Shown here: positions 42,148 to 51,548 of the stretch, piece by piece | How the letters are laid out: each line of letters begins with the position of its first letter | Numbering within the stretch: position 1 is the first letter of the stretch | Source: JAKACA01 sp052143575 | GTDB lineage: Bacteria; Actinomycetota; Acidimicrobiia; Acidimicrobiales; Bog-793 | Direction of reading: 5' to 3' | Length of the DNA stretch: 64,000 nucleotides | NCBI GenBank assembly: GCA_052143575.1 | Contig: JBKQSP010000041.1 | Span: 1 to 64,000 of the forward strand | Translations under genes and position numbers: made by a program | Notes under the pieces: generated by a model | The model's input: only the letters and a program-made list of their open reading frames with translations | Databases searched by the model: none | Told to the model about the DNA's origin: nothing

Positions 42148-42543
42148 TCAGCTCAGTGGCTCGAAACCGAAGCCGACGGCTTCCGTCCCGGCCTCGTCCA
42201 GTCCGAGGGAGTACGTGGCGAGGCGGACCTTCATGCCCGTCGCCACGTGCTCGGGGTCGGGTTCGACGTTGATGAGGTTGCCACGGACGCTCGTGCCGTC
42301 ACAGTCGACGACGGCGGCCACGAAGGGGACGGGGATGCCCGGCGCCGCCATCGAAACGATCGTGAATGCCCGAACCTCGCCGACCGGCGAGACGTCCACC
42401 GACGTGAACTCGGTGCCCGAACAGGCCGCGCAGGCGTTGCGCCGGTCGAAGTAACGGGCCCCGCACCGTGTGCAGGCGTGCGCGGCGAGATGCGGCTCGT
42501 CGCCGAGAATCAAGTAGTCGACGTGCGGGATCTGTTCGCCCAC
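42148..42543 (-). CDS. DUF35 OB-fold / zinc ribbon protein
   Basis: A 131-aa protein with the rubredoxin-like zinc ribbon CTRCGARYFDRRNACAACSG (two CxxC pairs), followed by a small OB-fold (VGEVRAFTIVSM, PFVAAVVDCDGT). DUF35 proteins bind acyl-CoA and partner SCP-x thiolases or hydratases. It is the first gene of a pair with the thiolase. The GTG start at 42543 has an AGGGAGCAGGG purine run upstream. Confidence 0.9.
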   Translation of the reverse strand: MGEQIPHVDYLILGDEPHLAAHACTRCGARYFDRRNACAACSGTEFTSVDVSPVGEVRAFTIVSMAAPGIPVPFVAAVVDCDGTSVRGNLINVEPDPEHVATGMKVRLATYSLGLDEAGTEAVGFGFEPLS

Positions 42544-42597
42544 CCCTGCTCCCTCTCTGGTGCCTGCCGGGAGCCTATCGGGGAGCGGCCGGACGGC

Positions 42598-43116
42598 TCA
42601 GCTCGGGCGCGGCGTCGTCGCCGTAACCGGTGCGACGGCGACGTTCAAGAACGACACCGTCACCGAGAAGGACGTGACGTGTGATCCGTCCGGCGTGAAG
42701 ACCACGAACCCGGTGCCGCCGCAGGGCACGGAGAGGCCGGGGATGGCCTTCTTCACACCGTAACGCGAGAACTTCGCGAGCGGCTGGAGGACCGAGATGG
42801 TGCCCCGCGAATACTCGAGGAGTGCCTCGATCGACGTCGTCCGCCGCCCCGTGTAGCCGTCATTGTCGGTCGCAGTTGGTGGCGAGAGGACTTCGATGGT
42901 CTGGCCGTCCAGGATCTCCCCCGCGCCGGACGTCGTGCAGACGACGGTGATCCCGGCGTTGCTGGCGTGGCCGTTGACGCGGCCGTAGAAATGCTGGTGG
43001 GGACCCACTTTTCTCGCCCCGCTCGTACTGGCGGCCGAGGCCGTCGCGCTCACCGCCACGACCGCCATGCTGAGCACGGCTGCGCAAAGGCCCGCCTTGC
43101 TGAGTTGTCGCAACAT
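42598..43116 (-). CDS. Secreted protein of unknown function
   Basis: A 172-aa protein with a clear signal peptide (AGLCAAVLSMAVVAVSATASA), followed by a single domain of ~135 residues with two Cys (VVCTTSG and VPCGGTG) that could be bridged. Strand-like segments (HQHFYGRVNGHA, GTISVLQPLAKF, SFSVTVSFLNVAV) suggest an all-beta fold. Not recognised. ATG43116 is chosen because AGGAAAGG lies 8 bases upstream. It lies between the DUF35 gene and the response regulator, with no clear functional link. Confidence 0.65.
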   Translation of the reverse strand: MLRQLSKAGLCAAVLSMAVVAVSATASAASTSGARKVGPHQHFYGRVNGHASNAGITVVCTTSGAGEILDGQTIEVLSPPTATDNDGYTGRRTTSIEALLEYSRGTISVLQPLAKFSRYGVKKAIPGLSVPCGGTGFVVFTPDGSHVTSFSVTVSFLNVAVAPVTATTPRPS

Positions 43117-43216
43117 CCGCCCAACCTTTCCTGCCGACGTCGACGCCGGGTGCGTCATGGTGATGCAAAGCGATCCGTGGCGGGTTTCGCGTAGTCGACG
43201 TCCCGCAGGGGAGCTG

Positions 43217-43882
43217 TCAGACGAGCCGTCGCTCTGTCGCCCACCTCGTCAGCTGGTGCCGGCTCGAGAGCTGCAGCTTGCGAAGGACGGCCGAGACATG
43301 GGTCTCGACCGTCTTGGTCGAGATCGACAACTCGCGAGCGAGCTCCTTGTAGGTGTAGCCGCGGGCGATGAGTCGTAGGACCTCCCGTTCCCGCGGCGTC
43401 AGCTGATCGAGCTCCGGGTCGAAGACCGGCTGGTCAGCGGGCGTCGCCGCGAAGGCGTCGAGGACGAAGCCGGCCAGGCGAGGCGAGAAGACGGCGTCGC
43501 CTTCGGCCACACGCAAGACGGCATCGATGAGCTCGGGGCCCGAGATCGTCTTCGTCACGTAGCCGCGGGCGCCGGCACGTATGACGGCGATGACGTCCTC
43601 GGGGGCGTCGGACACCGAGAGGGCGAGGAATTTCACGGCGGCGGCGTCTCCACCGGCTGCCTTCATCGCCTCGATCACGAGATGACCGCCGCCGCCGGGC
43701 AGGTGGAGGTCGAGCAGGACGACATCGGGCAGGCGCTCCTTGATGAGCTCGATGGCCGGTTCGACGTCGTCGGCCTCGCCGACGAGATCGACGTCGTCGC
43801 TCAGCTCGGCGCGGACGCCCTTTCGGAAGATCTCGTGGTCGTCGACGAGGAACACCCTCGGCCGGCGGGCATCCGCCGTCAT
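43217..43882 (-). CDS. NarL/LuxR-family response regulator
   Basis: A 221-aa protein. The receiver domain has the acidic pair VDDHE (14-15) and the phospho-acceptor Asp58 in DVVLLDLHLPGG. LuxR helix-turn-helix (LTPREREVLRLIARGYTYKE, then ISTKTVETHVSAVLRKL) ends at about residue 212. The ATG overlaps the histidine kinase stop by four bases (ATGA). It is the DNA-binding output of the PspC-type kinase that follows in this entry list; the target is likely envelope-stress genes, including the divergent PspC gene. Confidence 0.93.
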   Translation of the reverse strand: MTADARRPRVFLVDDHEIFRKGVRAELSDDVDLVGEADDVEPAIELIKERLPDVVLLDLHLPGGGGHLVIEAMKAAGGDAAAVKFLALSVSDAPEDVIAVIRAGARGYVTKTISGPELIDAVLRVAEGDAVFSPRLAGFVLDAFAATPADQPVFDPELDQLTPREREVLRLIARGYTYKELARELSISTKTVETHVSAVLRKLQLSSRHQLTRWATERRLV

Positions 43883-45501
43883 GTCGCCACGGCGCTTCGA
43901 GGACGTCGACCGGGCTCGCGTGACATCGTGAGTGCCACCTCGGTGCCCGCTCCGGGACTACTGCGGATGGCTGCCGTGCCGCCGCTGCGCGCCATTCGAC
44001 CCCGGATCGATTCGGCGATGCCTTTGCGGTCCTCCGTGACGGCCTCGGGATCAAAGCCGCGGCCGCGGTCTCTCACGAAGAGGGAGACCGTCCGCTGCTC
44101 GACCTCGCCGAAGAGCGACAGCTCCGGTGCGCCCGACCACTTGGCGGCGTTCACGGCGGCCTCGCGGCCGGCGGCGAGCACGGAGCGCAAACCGTCATCG
44201 AGCTCGCAATCGCCGACGACGACGACCTCCACGGCGACGCCGTGGAGTGCCTCGACGTCCTCCTGGATGCGGTGGACGCCGGCGGCGAAGGTGCTGTCCT
44301 GCGTGCCGGGCGCCCCCGGCCGGTCGCCGTCGAAGAGCCAGGACCGGAGCTCGCGTTCCTGGGCACGAGCGAGCTGGATGACCTGCTGGGGCTGGTCGGC
44401 CCGGCGCTGGATGAGCGCCAACGTTTGCAGGACCGAATCGTGCACCCTGGCGGCGATCTCCGCTCGTTCCTCTGCACGGGCGCGAGCCTGCCGCTCGACC
44501 ACGAGGTCGCGGGCGACACGCAACCACCAGGGCCCGAAGACGATGACGATGGCGGCGATGATGAGGAGGAGCCCGGCGAGGGGCCGGAAGGCGGAGCGGC
44601 GGGCGTGGCTCTCGAAGAGTGCCACCAGCCCGCCGACGAGCAGGAGGAGGGCAGCGAGGGTTCGCAGCAGGAAGCGGCTGGAGCGTCCCGAGCCGTCCGG
44701 CCGCTGGGCGAGCGACGTCACGGGGGCTGCCGCCCGGTGGAGGAAGGCCTTCTCGCCTGGGTCGGCGTTCCGCCAGATGAGAACGAAGCCGCCGGCACTC
44801 ACGAGGAGGGGCAGCGCCAGCGAAGTGATCCAGGTGAGACCGAGGACCGACCCGATGAGGAGGGCGATCACGAGCGCCGGGAGGAAGGCGAGAGCGAGGG
44901 CGATCCCGCGACGATCGGCGAGCGAGCGCGCGATGACGGGCTCGTTCTCACCCTCGGCTGGTATGAGCAGCCAGGCGAGCACGTAGACGCAGATCCCGTA
45001 GCCGCTCAGCGACACCATGACGAGGACGACTCGGACAACGGTCGGGTCCCATCCGAGGCGCCGCGCCAGACCTCCCGCAACGCCGGCCACGAGCCGTTCT
45101 TCCCGGCTGCGCCGGATCGGTCCGCGATCACGGGGGCGACGCCAGGGACCATGACCGACGCTGCCGTGGCGAGAATGCGGTCCTGCGTGACGGTACGCCC
45201 ACGGCGGGAGGGAATCGGCGCCTTGCGGCCATGGCTGCCGCCCTCGCCCGCCGCTGCGGCTCGCCGAGCCGGCGTTGCCCCGACGGCCGGGTTCAGCGGC
45301 GGCCTCCTGCGGGGGCGGTCGGTCCGTCGCCGCAGGTGACGCCGCTTGCGTTTCGGTCGGTTCCTCGATGACTCGATGATCGCGCCTCCAGGCACCCCCT
45401 GACCATCGGGGACGACCCCGGCACGCTCCCGCTCGTCTCCGGGGAGGTTCAGGGTCATCCCCGATACCGCTGCTGACCCGACGGGCGCAGGATTCAAGCA
45501 T
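43879..45501 (-). CDS. PspC-domain sensor histidine kinase
   Basis: About 540 aa. A low-complexity N-terminal part precedes a PspC domain (~130-185: RRSREERLVAGVAGGLARRLGW, then YGICVYVLAWLLIP). Several transmembrane helices follow (~195-310). The HisKA_3 dimerisation motif is AARVHDSVLQTL with the phospho-His, and the HATPase_c ATP-binding end has NAAKWSG and DRGRGFDP. The start is uncertain: ATG45501 is the first good candidate but shares the CATG of the divergent gene's ATG45500. No ATG/GTG/TTG is seen between it and the PspC domain. It signals to the response regulator it overlaps. Confidence 0.85.
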   Translation of the reverse strand: MLESCARRVSSGIGDDPEPPRRRAGACRGRPRWSGGAWRRDHRVIEEPTETQAASPAATDRPPPQEAAAEPGRRGNAGSASRSGGRGRQPWPQGADSLPPWAYRHAGPHSRHGSVGHGPWRRPRDRGPIRRSREERLVAGVAGGLARRLGWDPTVVRVVLVMVSLSGYGICVYVLAWLLIPAEGENEPVIARSLADRRGIALALAFLPALVIALLIGSVLGLTWITSLALPLLVSAGGFVLIWRNADPGEKAFLHRAAAPVTSLAQRPDGSGRSSRFLLRTLAALLLLVGGLVALFESHARRSAFRPLAGLLLIIAAIVIVFGPWWLRVARDLVVERQARARAEERAEIAARVHDSVLQTLALIQRRADQPQQVIQLARAQERELRSWLFDGDRPGAPGTQDSTFAAGVHRIQEDVEALHGVAVEVVVVGDCELDDGLRSVLAAGREAAVNAAKWSGAPELSLFGEVEQRTVSLFVRDRGRGFDPEAVTEDRKGIAESIRGRMARSGGTAAIRSSPGAGTEVALTMSREPGRRPRSAVAT

Positions 45502-45805
45502 GGAAACAGACAGCAACAACAGCAACGATCGGATGGGTGAGACGGATGCGTCCAGGGCTCCCGAGTGGCCGGAGCAACGGCCGCTCGTGCGACCCCGCGA
45601 GGGCCGCATGCTTGCCGGCGTCGCCGGCGCCATCGCCGACTACCTCGCCATCGACGTCACGATCGTCCGCATCGTCCTCGCCGTGCTCTGCCTCGTGGGT
45701 GGTGCCGGGTTGCCGCTCTACCTGGCGGGATGGCTGCTCATCCCGGAGGAAGGCTGCGAGACGTCCATCGCGGCCGAGCTGCTGCACGGACATGGCGCCT
45801 ACTGA
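45500..45805 (+). CDS. Small PspC-domain membrane protein
   Basis: A 101-aa protein: a polar N-terminal 35 residues, then PspC (PREGRMLAGVAGAIADYLAID, VRIVLAVLCLVGGAGLPLYLA, GWLLIPEEG) with one or two membrane segments. It mirrors the PspC module of the adjacent kinase. PspC proteins sense or relay cell membrane stress. Transcribed divergently from the kinase and followed 81 bp later by a DUF1707 membrane protein. Confidence 0.9.
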   Translation: METDSNNSNDRMGETDASRAPEWPEQRPLVRPREGRMLAGVAGAIADYLAIDVTIVRIVLAVLCLVGGAGLPLYLAGWLLIPEEGCETSIAAELLHGHGAY

Positions 45806-45886
45806 GCAGTGGGCGCCTCGAGGGCGCTCGTGGGGCCCCCTCTCGAGACCAACAGATCGCTACCTGACAGAAGGGAATCCCAAGAC

Positions 45887-46354
45887 ATGACGAACGCTCC
45901 CCCTCCGCCCCCGTGGGCTCGGTGGTACGAGACCTCCCGCCGGTTCACGCCCGGGCCCGACCTGCGCGTGTCTGACGCCGAACGCGCCGCCGTCGGCGAC
46001 ACCCTCTCGAAGCACTACGCCGACGGGCGCCTCGACGACAACGAGTTCAAGGAGCGCCTCGACCGGGCCATGTCGGCTAAGACACGCTCAGACCTGAGCG
46101 GCCTGACGACCGATCTGCCCCCGCTGGAGTCAGCCAACCCCCACCCGGTGCCGCGGCGCCACCCCTGGCACGTCGTGGGCGTCGTTCTCGTCGCCGCTCT
46201 CGTCATCTCGGCCGTCTCGTCGGTCTTCACCGCTCCCCACGTGCCGTGGCTGCTCGTGCTCATCGTCGGCCTGCTGTTGTGGCGTCGTCTCTCGTGGCGC
46301 TCCTACCACCGGCACCACCACCACTCACACGCCGCGACGCCGCCCTACGGCTGA
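45887..46354 (+). CDS. DUF1707 membrane protein
   Basis: A 155-aa protein. Residues ~20-75 match DUF1707 (RVSDAERAAVGDTLSKHYADG, LDDNEFKERLDRAMSAKT, SGLTTDLPPL). Two transmembrane helices (HVVGVVLVAALVISAVSS and WLLVLIVGLLLWRRL) and a His-rich tail (HRHHHHSHA) follow. ATG45887 has AAGGGAA 10 bases upstream. The end overlaps the convergent S9 peptidase by 30 bp. Related in family to the gene at 40252. Confidence 0.85.
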   Translation: MTNAPPPPPWARWYETSRRFTPGPDLRVSDAERAAVGDTLSKHYADGRLDDNEFKERLDRAMSAKTRSDLSGLTTDLPPLESANPHPVPRRHPWHVVGVVLVAALVISAVSSVFTAPHVPWLLVLIVGLLLWRRLSWRSYHRHHHHSHAATPPYG

Positions 46355-48319
46355 TCCGGTGTCATGCCGTGTGTTCCACTCGAGGAGGCGGCGCACCCAG
46401 TCGATGCTCTGAGAGGGCGTGCGAGAGACGTGGGAGCCGGCCGGATAGCGCACGAACTCGACCGATCGACCGAGCCGGCGGAGTTCGGCGTACAGCCGCT
46501 CGCCTTGACTGATCGGGACGCGGAGGTCGCCCTCCCAGTGCAGGATCAGCATGGGGGTCGTGATGCTCGTGGCGTAGGTGAGCGGGGAGCGGAATTCGTA
46601 CTCGCTCGGGTTCTCCCAGGGGAGCCCGAAGTTGAATTCGACGAATCCAGGTATGTCGCTCGTGCCGAACATGCTGCCCTGCTCGATGACGGCCGCCACG
46701 GCCGTGGCGGCCGAGAACCGTCGCGTGTGACCGGCCAGCCACGACGTCATGAAGCCGCCGTAGGAACCGCCGCTCACGAACTGGCGGCGGCCGTCACCGA
46801 TTCCGCGCCCGATGACGTCGTCGACGCAGGCGAGGATGTCGCCGGCGTCCGCCCCGCCCCAGTCGCCGGTGCAGGCCTGCGTGAAGGCCTGCCCGTAGCT
46901 CGAGCTGCCACGGGGGTTGGGGAGGATGACGACGTAGCCGGCCGCCGCCACTGACTGGTGGAAGCTCAGGAAGCGCCCGGACGGCCAGGCACCGTGCGGC
47001 CCGCCGTGTATGTCGAGGTGAATCGGCAGTGGCGCCGTCACCTTGCCCGGCGGCCGGATCATGAAGTACTCGACCGGCGTGCCGTCGCCCGCCGTCACCG
47101 TGGCGCGCGTGACGGGGCCGAGGGCGACGTCGGCGAGGAGGGCGTCGTTTGCCCGGCTCACCCGCTTCACGGCGCCACCGGCCGGCGAGACCGTCCCCTT
47201 CGCCCCGAGCCGGGTGGCATAGCACTCCGAGGGGGTGTCGGGCCACGCCGAGGTGAACACGGCCGACCGGCCGTCACCTGCAACGGAGAGGCCGTCGACC
47301 TGGCGATCGCCCCCGACGACGACCCTGCTCTCCGACTCGCCGAGGCGGCTCACGCGTAGCTCCGTGCTGCCGTGATCGCTCACCAGCACGGCGAGGGCCT
47401 CGTCGGTCAACCACTGGAAAGGTGGGGGCGACCAGGGCACCAAGAGGATGGGCCGATCCGTTGCGGGCGCCACGGGACGTGCCTCGGAGCTGCCGTCGGC
47501 AGGGACAACGAACAGGCGGGCATCGTGGTTCCAGGCCTCACCGCCGGCGTGGCCGACGAAGGCGATCGTCGATCCGTCCGGCGAGAAGGCCGGCAGCACG
47601 ACTCGTCCCCTGTCCGAAGTGACACGACGGGGGTGTCCCCCGCCCGAGCCCACGACGTAGAGGTCGGACCGGAGCTGCCGGTCGTCGCGCCGGCGGTCGC
47701 GATCAGACGAGAAAGCGATCATGGTTCCGTCCGGCGACCACGATGGGTCGATGTTGTCGAAGTCGCCGCGGGTGATCTGCCGGCTCGCCCCGGATGGAAC
47801 CTCGATCACGAAGAGATGGCGTCGCCCCTCGAACCAGCCGACGTTGTCGAAGCGGGCCGCCAGGCCCCGCACGACGCGGGGGGCGTTGCGTTCGCTGGCA
47901 GAGCGTTCCCCTGGCGCAGCGGCCAGTCCGGTGGGCGAGACGACGACGATGCGCCTCGAGTCCGGGGACCACGCCGGTTGGCTGACGGCTCCCTGGAAGC
48001 TGCCGAGGCGGCGGGGCACGCCTCCCGTCAAAGGCGCCAGGCGCAGCTCGGCCGGGCCGTTCTCCGGAGTCGAGAGGTAGGAGAGGTAGCGGCCGTCCGG
48101 TGACCACCGCGGCGTGTTGTCCGAGGGGCCCTCCGTGAAGGCGGTGGGCGGCGCCGAGCCGTCCAGAGGAGCCACCCAGATGCTGCTCTGCACCCGATCG
48201 GAGGCCTCGTCGGCTTGGGACTGCACCCAGGCGACCCGGGAGGCGTCGGGTGAGATCGCCGGATCGCTGAGCGTGCGCAGCCGGTAGAGATCAGCCGGCT
48301 GCATGGGTCGCTTCGGCAT
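46325..48319 (-). CDS. S9-family serine peptidase (prolyl oligopeptidase / acylaminoacyl-peptidase type)
   Basis: A 664-aa protein. The N-terminal half is a seven-blade TolB/PD40-type propeller with repeats such as SPDGRYLSYLST, PDSRRIVVVSP and WSPDGTMIAFSSD. The C-terminal alpha/beta-hydrolase has nucleophile Ser519 in GGSYGG, Asp in EGDLRVPISQGE and His in PAGSHVSR. It cleaves short peptides in the cytosol, no signal peptide being visible. The gene is back-to-back with the sterol desaturase-like gene: the latter's TGA shares its A with this ATG. Confidence 0.93.
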   Translation of the reverse strand: MPKRPMQPADLYRLRTLSDPAISPDASRVAWVQSQADEASDRVQSSIWVAPLDGSAPPTAFTEGPSDNTPRWSPDGRYLSYLSTPENGPAELRLAPLTGGVPRRLGSFQGAVSQPAWSPDSRRIVVVSPTGLAAAPGERSASERNAPRVVRGLAARFDNVGWFEGRRHLFVIEVPSGASRQITRGDFDNIDPSWSPDGTMIAFSSDRDRRRDDRQLRSDLYVVGSGGGHPRRVTSDRGRVVLPAFSPDGSTIAFVGHAGGEAWNHDARLFVVPADGSSEARPVAPATDRPILLVPWSPPPFQWLTDEALAVLVSDHGSTELRVSRLGESESRVVVGGDRQVDGLSVAGDGRSAVFTSAWPDTPSECYATRLGAKGTVSPAGGAVKRVSRANDALLADVALGPVTRATVTAGDGTPVEYFMIRPPGKVTAPLPIHLDIHGGPHGAWPSGRFLSFHQSVAAAGYVVILPNPRGSSSYGQAFTQACTGDWGGADAGDILACVDDVIGRGIGDGRRQFVSGGSYGGFMTSWLAGHTRRFSAATAVAAVIEQGSMFGTSDIPGFVEFNFGLPWENPSEYEFRSPLTYATSITTPMLILHWEGDLRVPISQGERLYAELRRLGRSVEFVRYPAGSHVSRTPSQSIDWVRRLLEWNTRHDTGSAVGRRRGV

Positions 48320-49521
48320 CAGGCAGCGGGTTGGTCAACCGGTCGCTCGCCGGCGGGAGCGCTCACGGCTTCCTCGGCGGCGGTGCCGCTCGGCGCCAGC
48401 TGGGCGCGCCGTCGCGAGGCCCACCCGGGCCCTCGCAGCACGAAGCCGAGGCGGTCGCGCCAGGTGCGGGAGCGAGCGACGTCACGGAACATCTCGGCGT
48501 ACTCGTGGCCGGCGATGCGGGCCGGGTTGAAGGTGTTGATGTTCTTCGTGAGCCCGTAAACGACACGCTCGTCCTCCGGCTCGAAGGTTCCGAACAGCTT
48601 GTCCCAGATGATGAGGATGCTTCCGTGGTTGCGGTCGAGATAGGGGCCGTTGCTGCCGTGGTGGACACGGTGATGCGAGGGCGTGTTGAGGACCGACTCG
48701 AACGGGCCGATCTTGCCCACGACCTCCGTGTGGATCCAGAACTGATAGAGGAGGTTGACGCCGCGAGCCGTGTTGACGAGAGCCGGCTCGAAGCCGAGCA
48801 GGCAGAGCGCCGAATAGGGGAGGAACGTCCCGAAGGCCTCGGCGACGGGTTGGCGAAGCGCCGTCGAGAGGTTGTAGTGCTCGCTCGAGTGATGCACGAC
48901 GTGGATCGCCCACATGAAGCGGCTCTCGTGCATCGCCCGGTGGTTCCAGTAGTACATGAAGTCCCAGGCGAGCACGGCACCCGCCATGGCAGCCGGGCCT
49001 GTGCCGAGCGAGCCGAGGCGCCGGCGGCGGGCGAGGCGGTCCAGACCGGTGCGCGATGCCCAAGTGGTCGTCACCGCAAGGCCACCGGCGACGATGGCGG
49101 TGACACCACCGACCTTGGCGACCGGCCGGGCGAAGCGAGCGACGCGACGGCGCCGCCGCTGCGGGCTGCCCTCCGCCTCCACCGTGCCACCTGGCGCCGC
49201 CGCTCCCGCCTCGTGCTCGGCCCGCTCGTCCAGCCGGACGAGCAGGTCGGCCAGCGTCGTCACGGCGGCCGCACCCGCCGCCGTCGCCAGCAGCACCTTG
49301 CCGTACCTGCCACGACCCGGCACGAGCGGCTTCAGCACCTTCGGCATGACGAGCGGGCCGAGCAGGCTCCCGACGCCCATCGTCAAGCTGGCGATGGTGT
49401 CCCTGCGTTCGTACTGACCGGCCGACAGCTCGACCGCCTCGTGCCGGTCGCGCAGCCAGAGGTATTCGGCGCCCATGCTCCCGAAGTAGACGGGAATGGC
49501 GACAACGGTGAGATCCTTCAC
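48319..49521 (-). CDS. Sterol desaturase / fatty acid hydroxylase superfamily membrane enzyme
   Basis: A 400-aa membrane protein. The di-iron histidine motifs are HRAMH, HVVHHSSEH and HRVHHGS. Hydrophobic segments precede them, and there is a soluble Arg/Glu-rich insert around residues 95-130. The family hydroxylates or desaturates acyl chains or sterols using O2 and di-iron. The start is GTG49521, as the longer frame upstream has no membrane pattern and would run into the divergent region. It overlaps the S9 peptidase start by one base. Confidence 0.85.
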   Translation of the reverse strand: MKDLTVVAIPVYFGSMGAEYLWLRDRHEAVELSAGQYERRDTIASLTMGVGSLLGPLVMPKVLKPLVPGRGRYGKVLLATAAGAAAVTTLADLLVRLDERAEHEAGAAAPGGTVEAEGSPQRRRRRVARFARPVAKVGGVTAIVAGGLAVTTTWASRTGLDRLARRRRLGSLGTGPAAMAGAVLAWDFMYYWNHRAMHESRFMWAIHVVHHSSEHYNLSTALRQPVAEAFGTFLPYSALCLLGFEPALVNTARGVNLLYQFWIHTEVVGKIGPFESVLNTPSHHRVHHGSNGPYLDRNHGSILIIWDKLFGTFEPEDERVVYGLTKNINTFNPARIAGHEYAEMFRDVARSRTWRDRLGFVLRGPGWASRRRAQLAPSGTAAEEAVSAPAGERPVDQPAA

Positions 49522-49720
49522 GACGCCGATGTTAGGACTCAGCCCGCTCGCTGCCGAAACTCGGCGAGAGACGACGCCGGGGCGGGCGCGGCCGAGTTCG
49601 GCCCTCGCCCGGCCGGCTGCTGGGCATGAGAAGGCGCCTGCCGGGCGGTAGGCTCGGGCGCCCGACCGGCCTCCGGCGTCCCGGTCCTCGAGTGGGGTGA
49701 TCCCCGAAGGCGTGAAGAAC

Positions 49721-50611
49721 ATGCGAAGGCTCTTGCTCGTAACGATGGTCGTGGTGTTCGCCGCCGGCCTGAGCGCCTGCGGAAGCGCCACCTCCTCCAC
49801 CACCACGACCACTGCGGCTGCCACGGGCACCTCGACCGCCACGGGGCCACTCGGTGCTACCTGCACGAATGCCGCCATCCAGGGTGATCTCTACCACAAG
49901 GGGCAGCTCACGATCGCCACGGACAACCCGGTGTACACGCCGTGGTTCGTGAACAACCGCCCGGAGAACGGGCAGGGCTACGAAGGGGCGGTCGCTTACG
50001 GGATCGCCGCCGCCCTCGGCTTCACGACCTCGGAGGTCAAGTGGGCCTATGAGCCCTTCAACGACTCGTACTCCCCCGGCCCGAAGCACTTCGACTTCGA
50101 CATCAACGAGATATCGGTGACAGCGGCGCGCGCCCAACAGGTGACGTTCAGCATCAGCTACTACGCCGACGATCAGGCCCTCGTCGTGCTGAAGAACGGA
50201 CCGGTGGCCAAGGACCACTCTCCAGCTGCGTTGAAGACCTACCAGTACGGCGACCAGATCGGCACGACGAGCCTCGCCTTCATCTCTCAGTACATCCAAC
50301 CCACGAAGCAGACTCGGGTCTACGGGTCGTTGAACGACGTCAAGACCGCCCTCGACACGCACCAGATCCAGGCCTTCGTCACCGACACACCGACTGCTCA
50401 GTACATCGCCGCCGACGAGATCCCCGGCTCCGAAGTCGTCGGCCAGTTTCCGAGCACCGGCGAGTACTTCGGATTGTTGTTCCACAAGGGTGACCAGCTC
50501 GTGACGTGCGTCAACAAGGCGATCGAGCACCTTCGGAGCGACGGGTCACTCGCCAGCTACTCCAAGAAGTACCTGCAGATCTACAACGCCATCCCGACCA
50601 TCAAACCCTGA
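49721..50611 (+). CDS. Amino acid ABC transporter substrate-binding lipoprotein
   Basis: A 296-aa protein with a lipoprotein signal (LLVTMVVVFAAGLSAC) and a Ser/Thr/Ala linker. The type-2 periplasmic binding fold reads KGQLTIATDNPVYTPWF, AVAYGIAAALG, INEISVTAARAQQVTFS and LGLLFHKGDQLVTCVNKAI-like segments near the end. It captures an amino acid or related solute outside the membrane for the permease and ATPase that follow. ATG49721 gives a clean signal peptide; GTG49697 is an alternative. Divergent from the hydroxylase gene. Confidence 0.9.
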   Translation: MRRLLLVTMVVVFAAGLSACGSATSSTTTTTAAATGTSTATGPLGATCTNAAIQGDLYHKGQLTIATDNPVYTPWFVNNRPENGQGYEGAVAYGIAAALGFTTSEVKWAYEPFNDSYSPGPKHFDFDINEISVTAARAQQVTFSISYYADDQALVVLKNGPVAKDHSPAALKTYQYGDQIGTTSLAFISQYIQPTKQTRVYGSLNDVKTALDTHQIQAFVTDTPTAQYIAADEIPGSEVVGQFPSTGEYFGLLFHKGDQLVTCVNKAIEHLRSDGSLASYSKKYLQIYNAIPTIKP

Positions 50612-50627
50612 GCCGGCCGATCCTGCC

Positions 50628-51548
50628 TTGAACGGGAACAGGGGCGATCCCGGCTGGGACCCGCTCGTGGGGGTGCAACCCATGGGCGGGGCGCTCGGTG
50701 ATCGCGGGCCCCGTCTGCTGCGCGCCGGTGACCGCCGCTCGACGGTCATCTCGACCATCAGCACGATCGCCTTTGTCGCTGCCCTCGCGGCCGTGTTCTT
50801 CTTCGCCCCCGGGAGCGGCGTCGTCCGTCACGACTTCTTCAGTGGCACGAACATGTGGCGCTCCTTCGTCGGCAACAACAGCCACGGGCTGCCTGGTATC
50901 GGCACGGCGATCGTCCTCAACATCAAGATGTTTCTCGTCGCCGAGGTCCTCATCCTCATCCTCGCCCTCGCTGTCGCCCTCGTGCGGCAGTCGACCGGTC
51001 CGGTGATGTTCCCTCTTCGCGTCGTGAGCACGATCTACGTCGACGTCTTCCGGGGCGTGCCCCTCCTGCTGGTCATCTACATGATCGGAAATGGCGTCCC
51101 GGCACTCAATCTCCATTTCCTCTCGACGCAGACCCCACCGGTGTACGGGACGGCTGCCCTCGTCCTGTCCTACTCGGCCTACGTCTCGGAGGTCTATCGC
51201 GCCGGGCTCAATTCGGTGCACCGCAGCCAGACCCTGGCGGCCCGCTCGCTCGGCCTCACCGGCTGGACGTCCATGCGATACGTGATCCTGCCCCAGGCGG
51301 TCCGCAACATCATCCCGCCCCTGCTGAACGACTTCATCAGCCTCCAGAAGGACACGGCGCTCGTCGGTGTCATCGGCGCCATCGAAGCGAACCAAGCCGC
51401 CACCATCTACGCCGACTCGACGTTCAATTACTCGAGTTACGTCGTGGCGGCCATCCTGTTTCTCATCCTCACGATCCCCCTCGCCCGCTTCACCGACCAC
51501 GTCATCCGGCGCGACCGGCAGCGGCGCCTGGCTGGAGCCCTCGTGTGA
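50628..51548 (+). CDS. Amino acid ABC transporter permease
   Basis: A 306-aa HisM/GlnP-type permease with about five transmembrane helices. The EAA loop reads RSLGLTGWTSMRYVILPQAV followed by NIIPPLLNDFISLQKDTAL. The start is TTG50628, 16 bp after the binding protein stop; its N-terminal 35 residues are polar. Its TGA overlaps the ATPase GTG (GTGA), so the two are translationally coupled. Confidence 0.88.
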   Translation: MNGNRGDPGWDPLVGVQPMGGALGDRGPRLLRAGDRRSTVISTISTIAFVAALAAVFFFAPGSGVVRHDFFSGTNMWRSFVGNNSHGLPGIGTAIVLNIKMFLVAEVLILILALAVALVRQSTGPVMFPLRVVSTIYVDVFRGVPLLLVIYMIGNGVPALNLHFLSTQTPPVYGTAALVLSYSAYVSEVYRAGLNSVHRSQTLAARSLGLTGWTSMRYVILPQAVRNIIPPLLNDFISLQKDTALVGVIGAIEANQAATIYADSTFNYSSYVVAAILFLILTIPLARFTDHVIRRDRQRRLAGALV

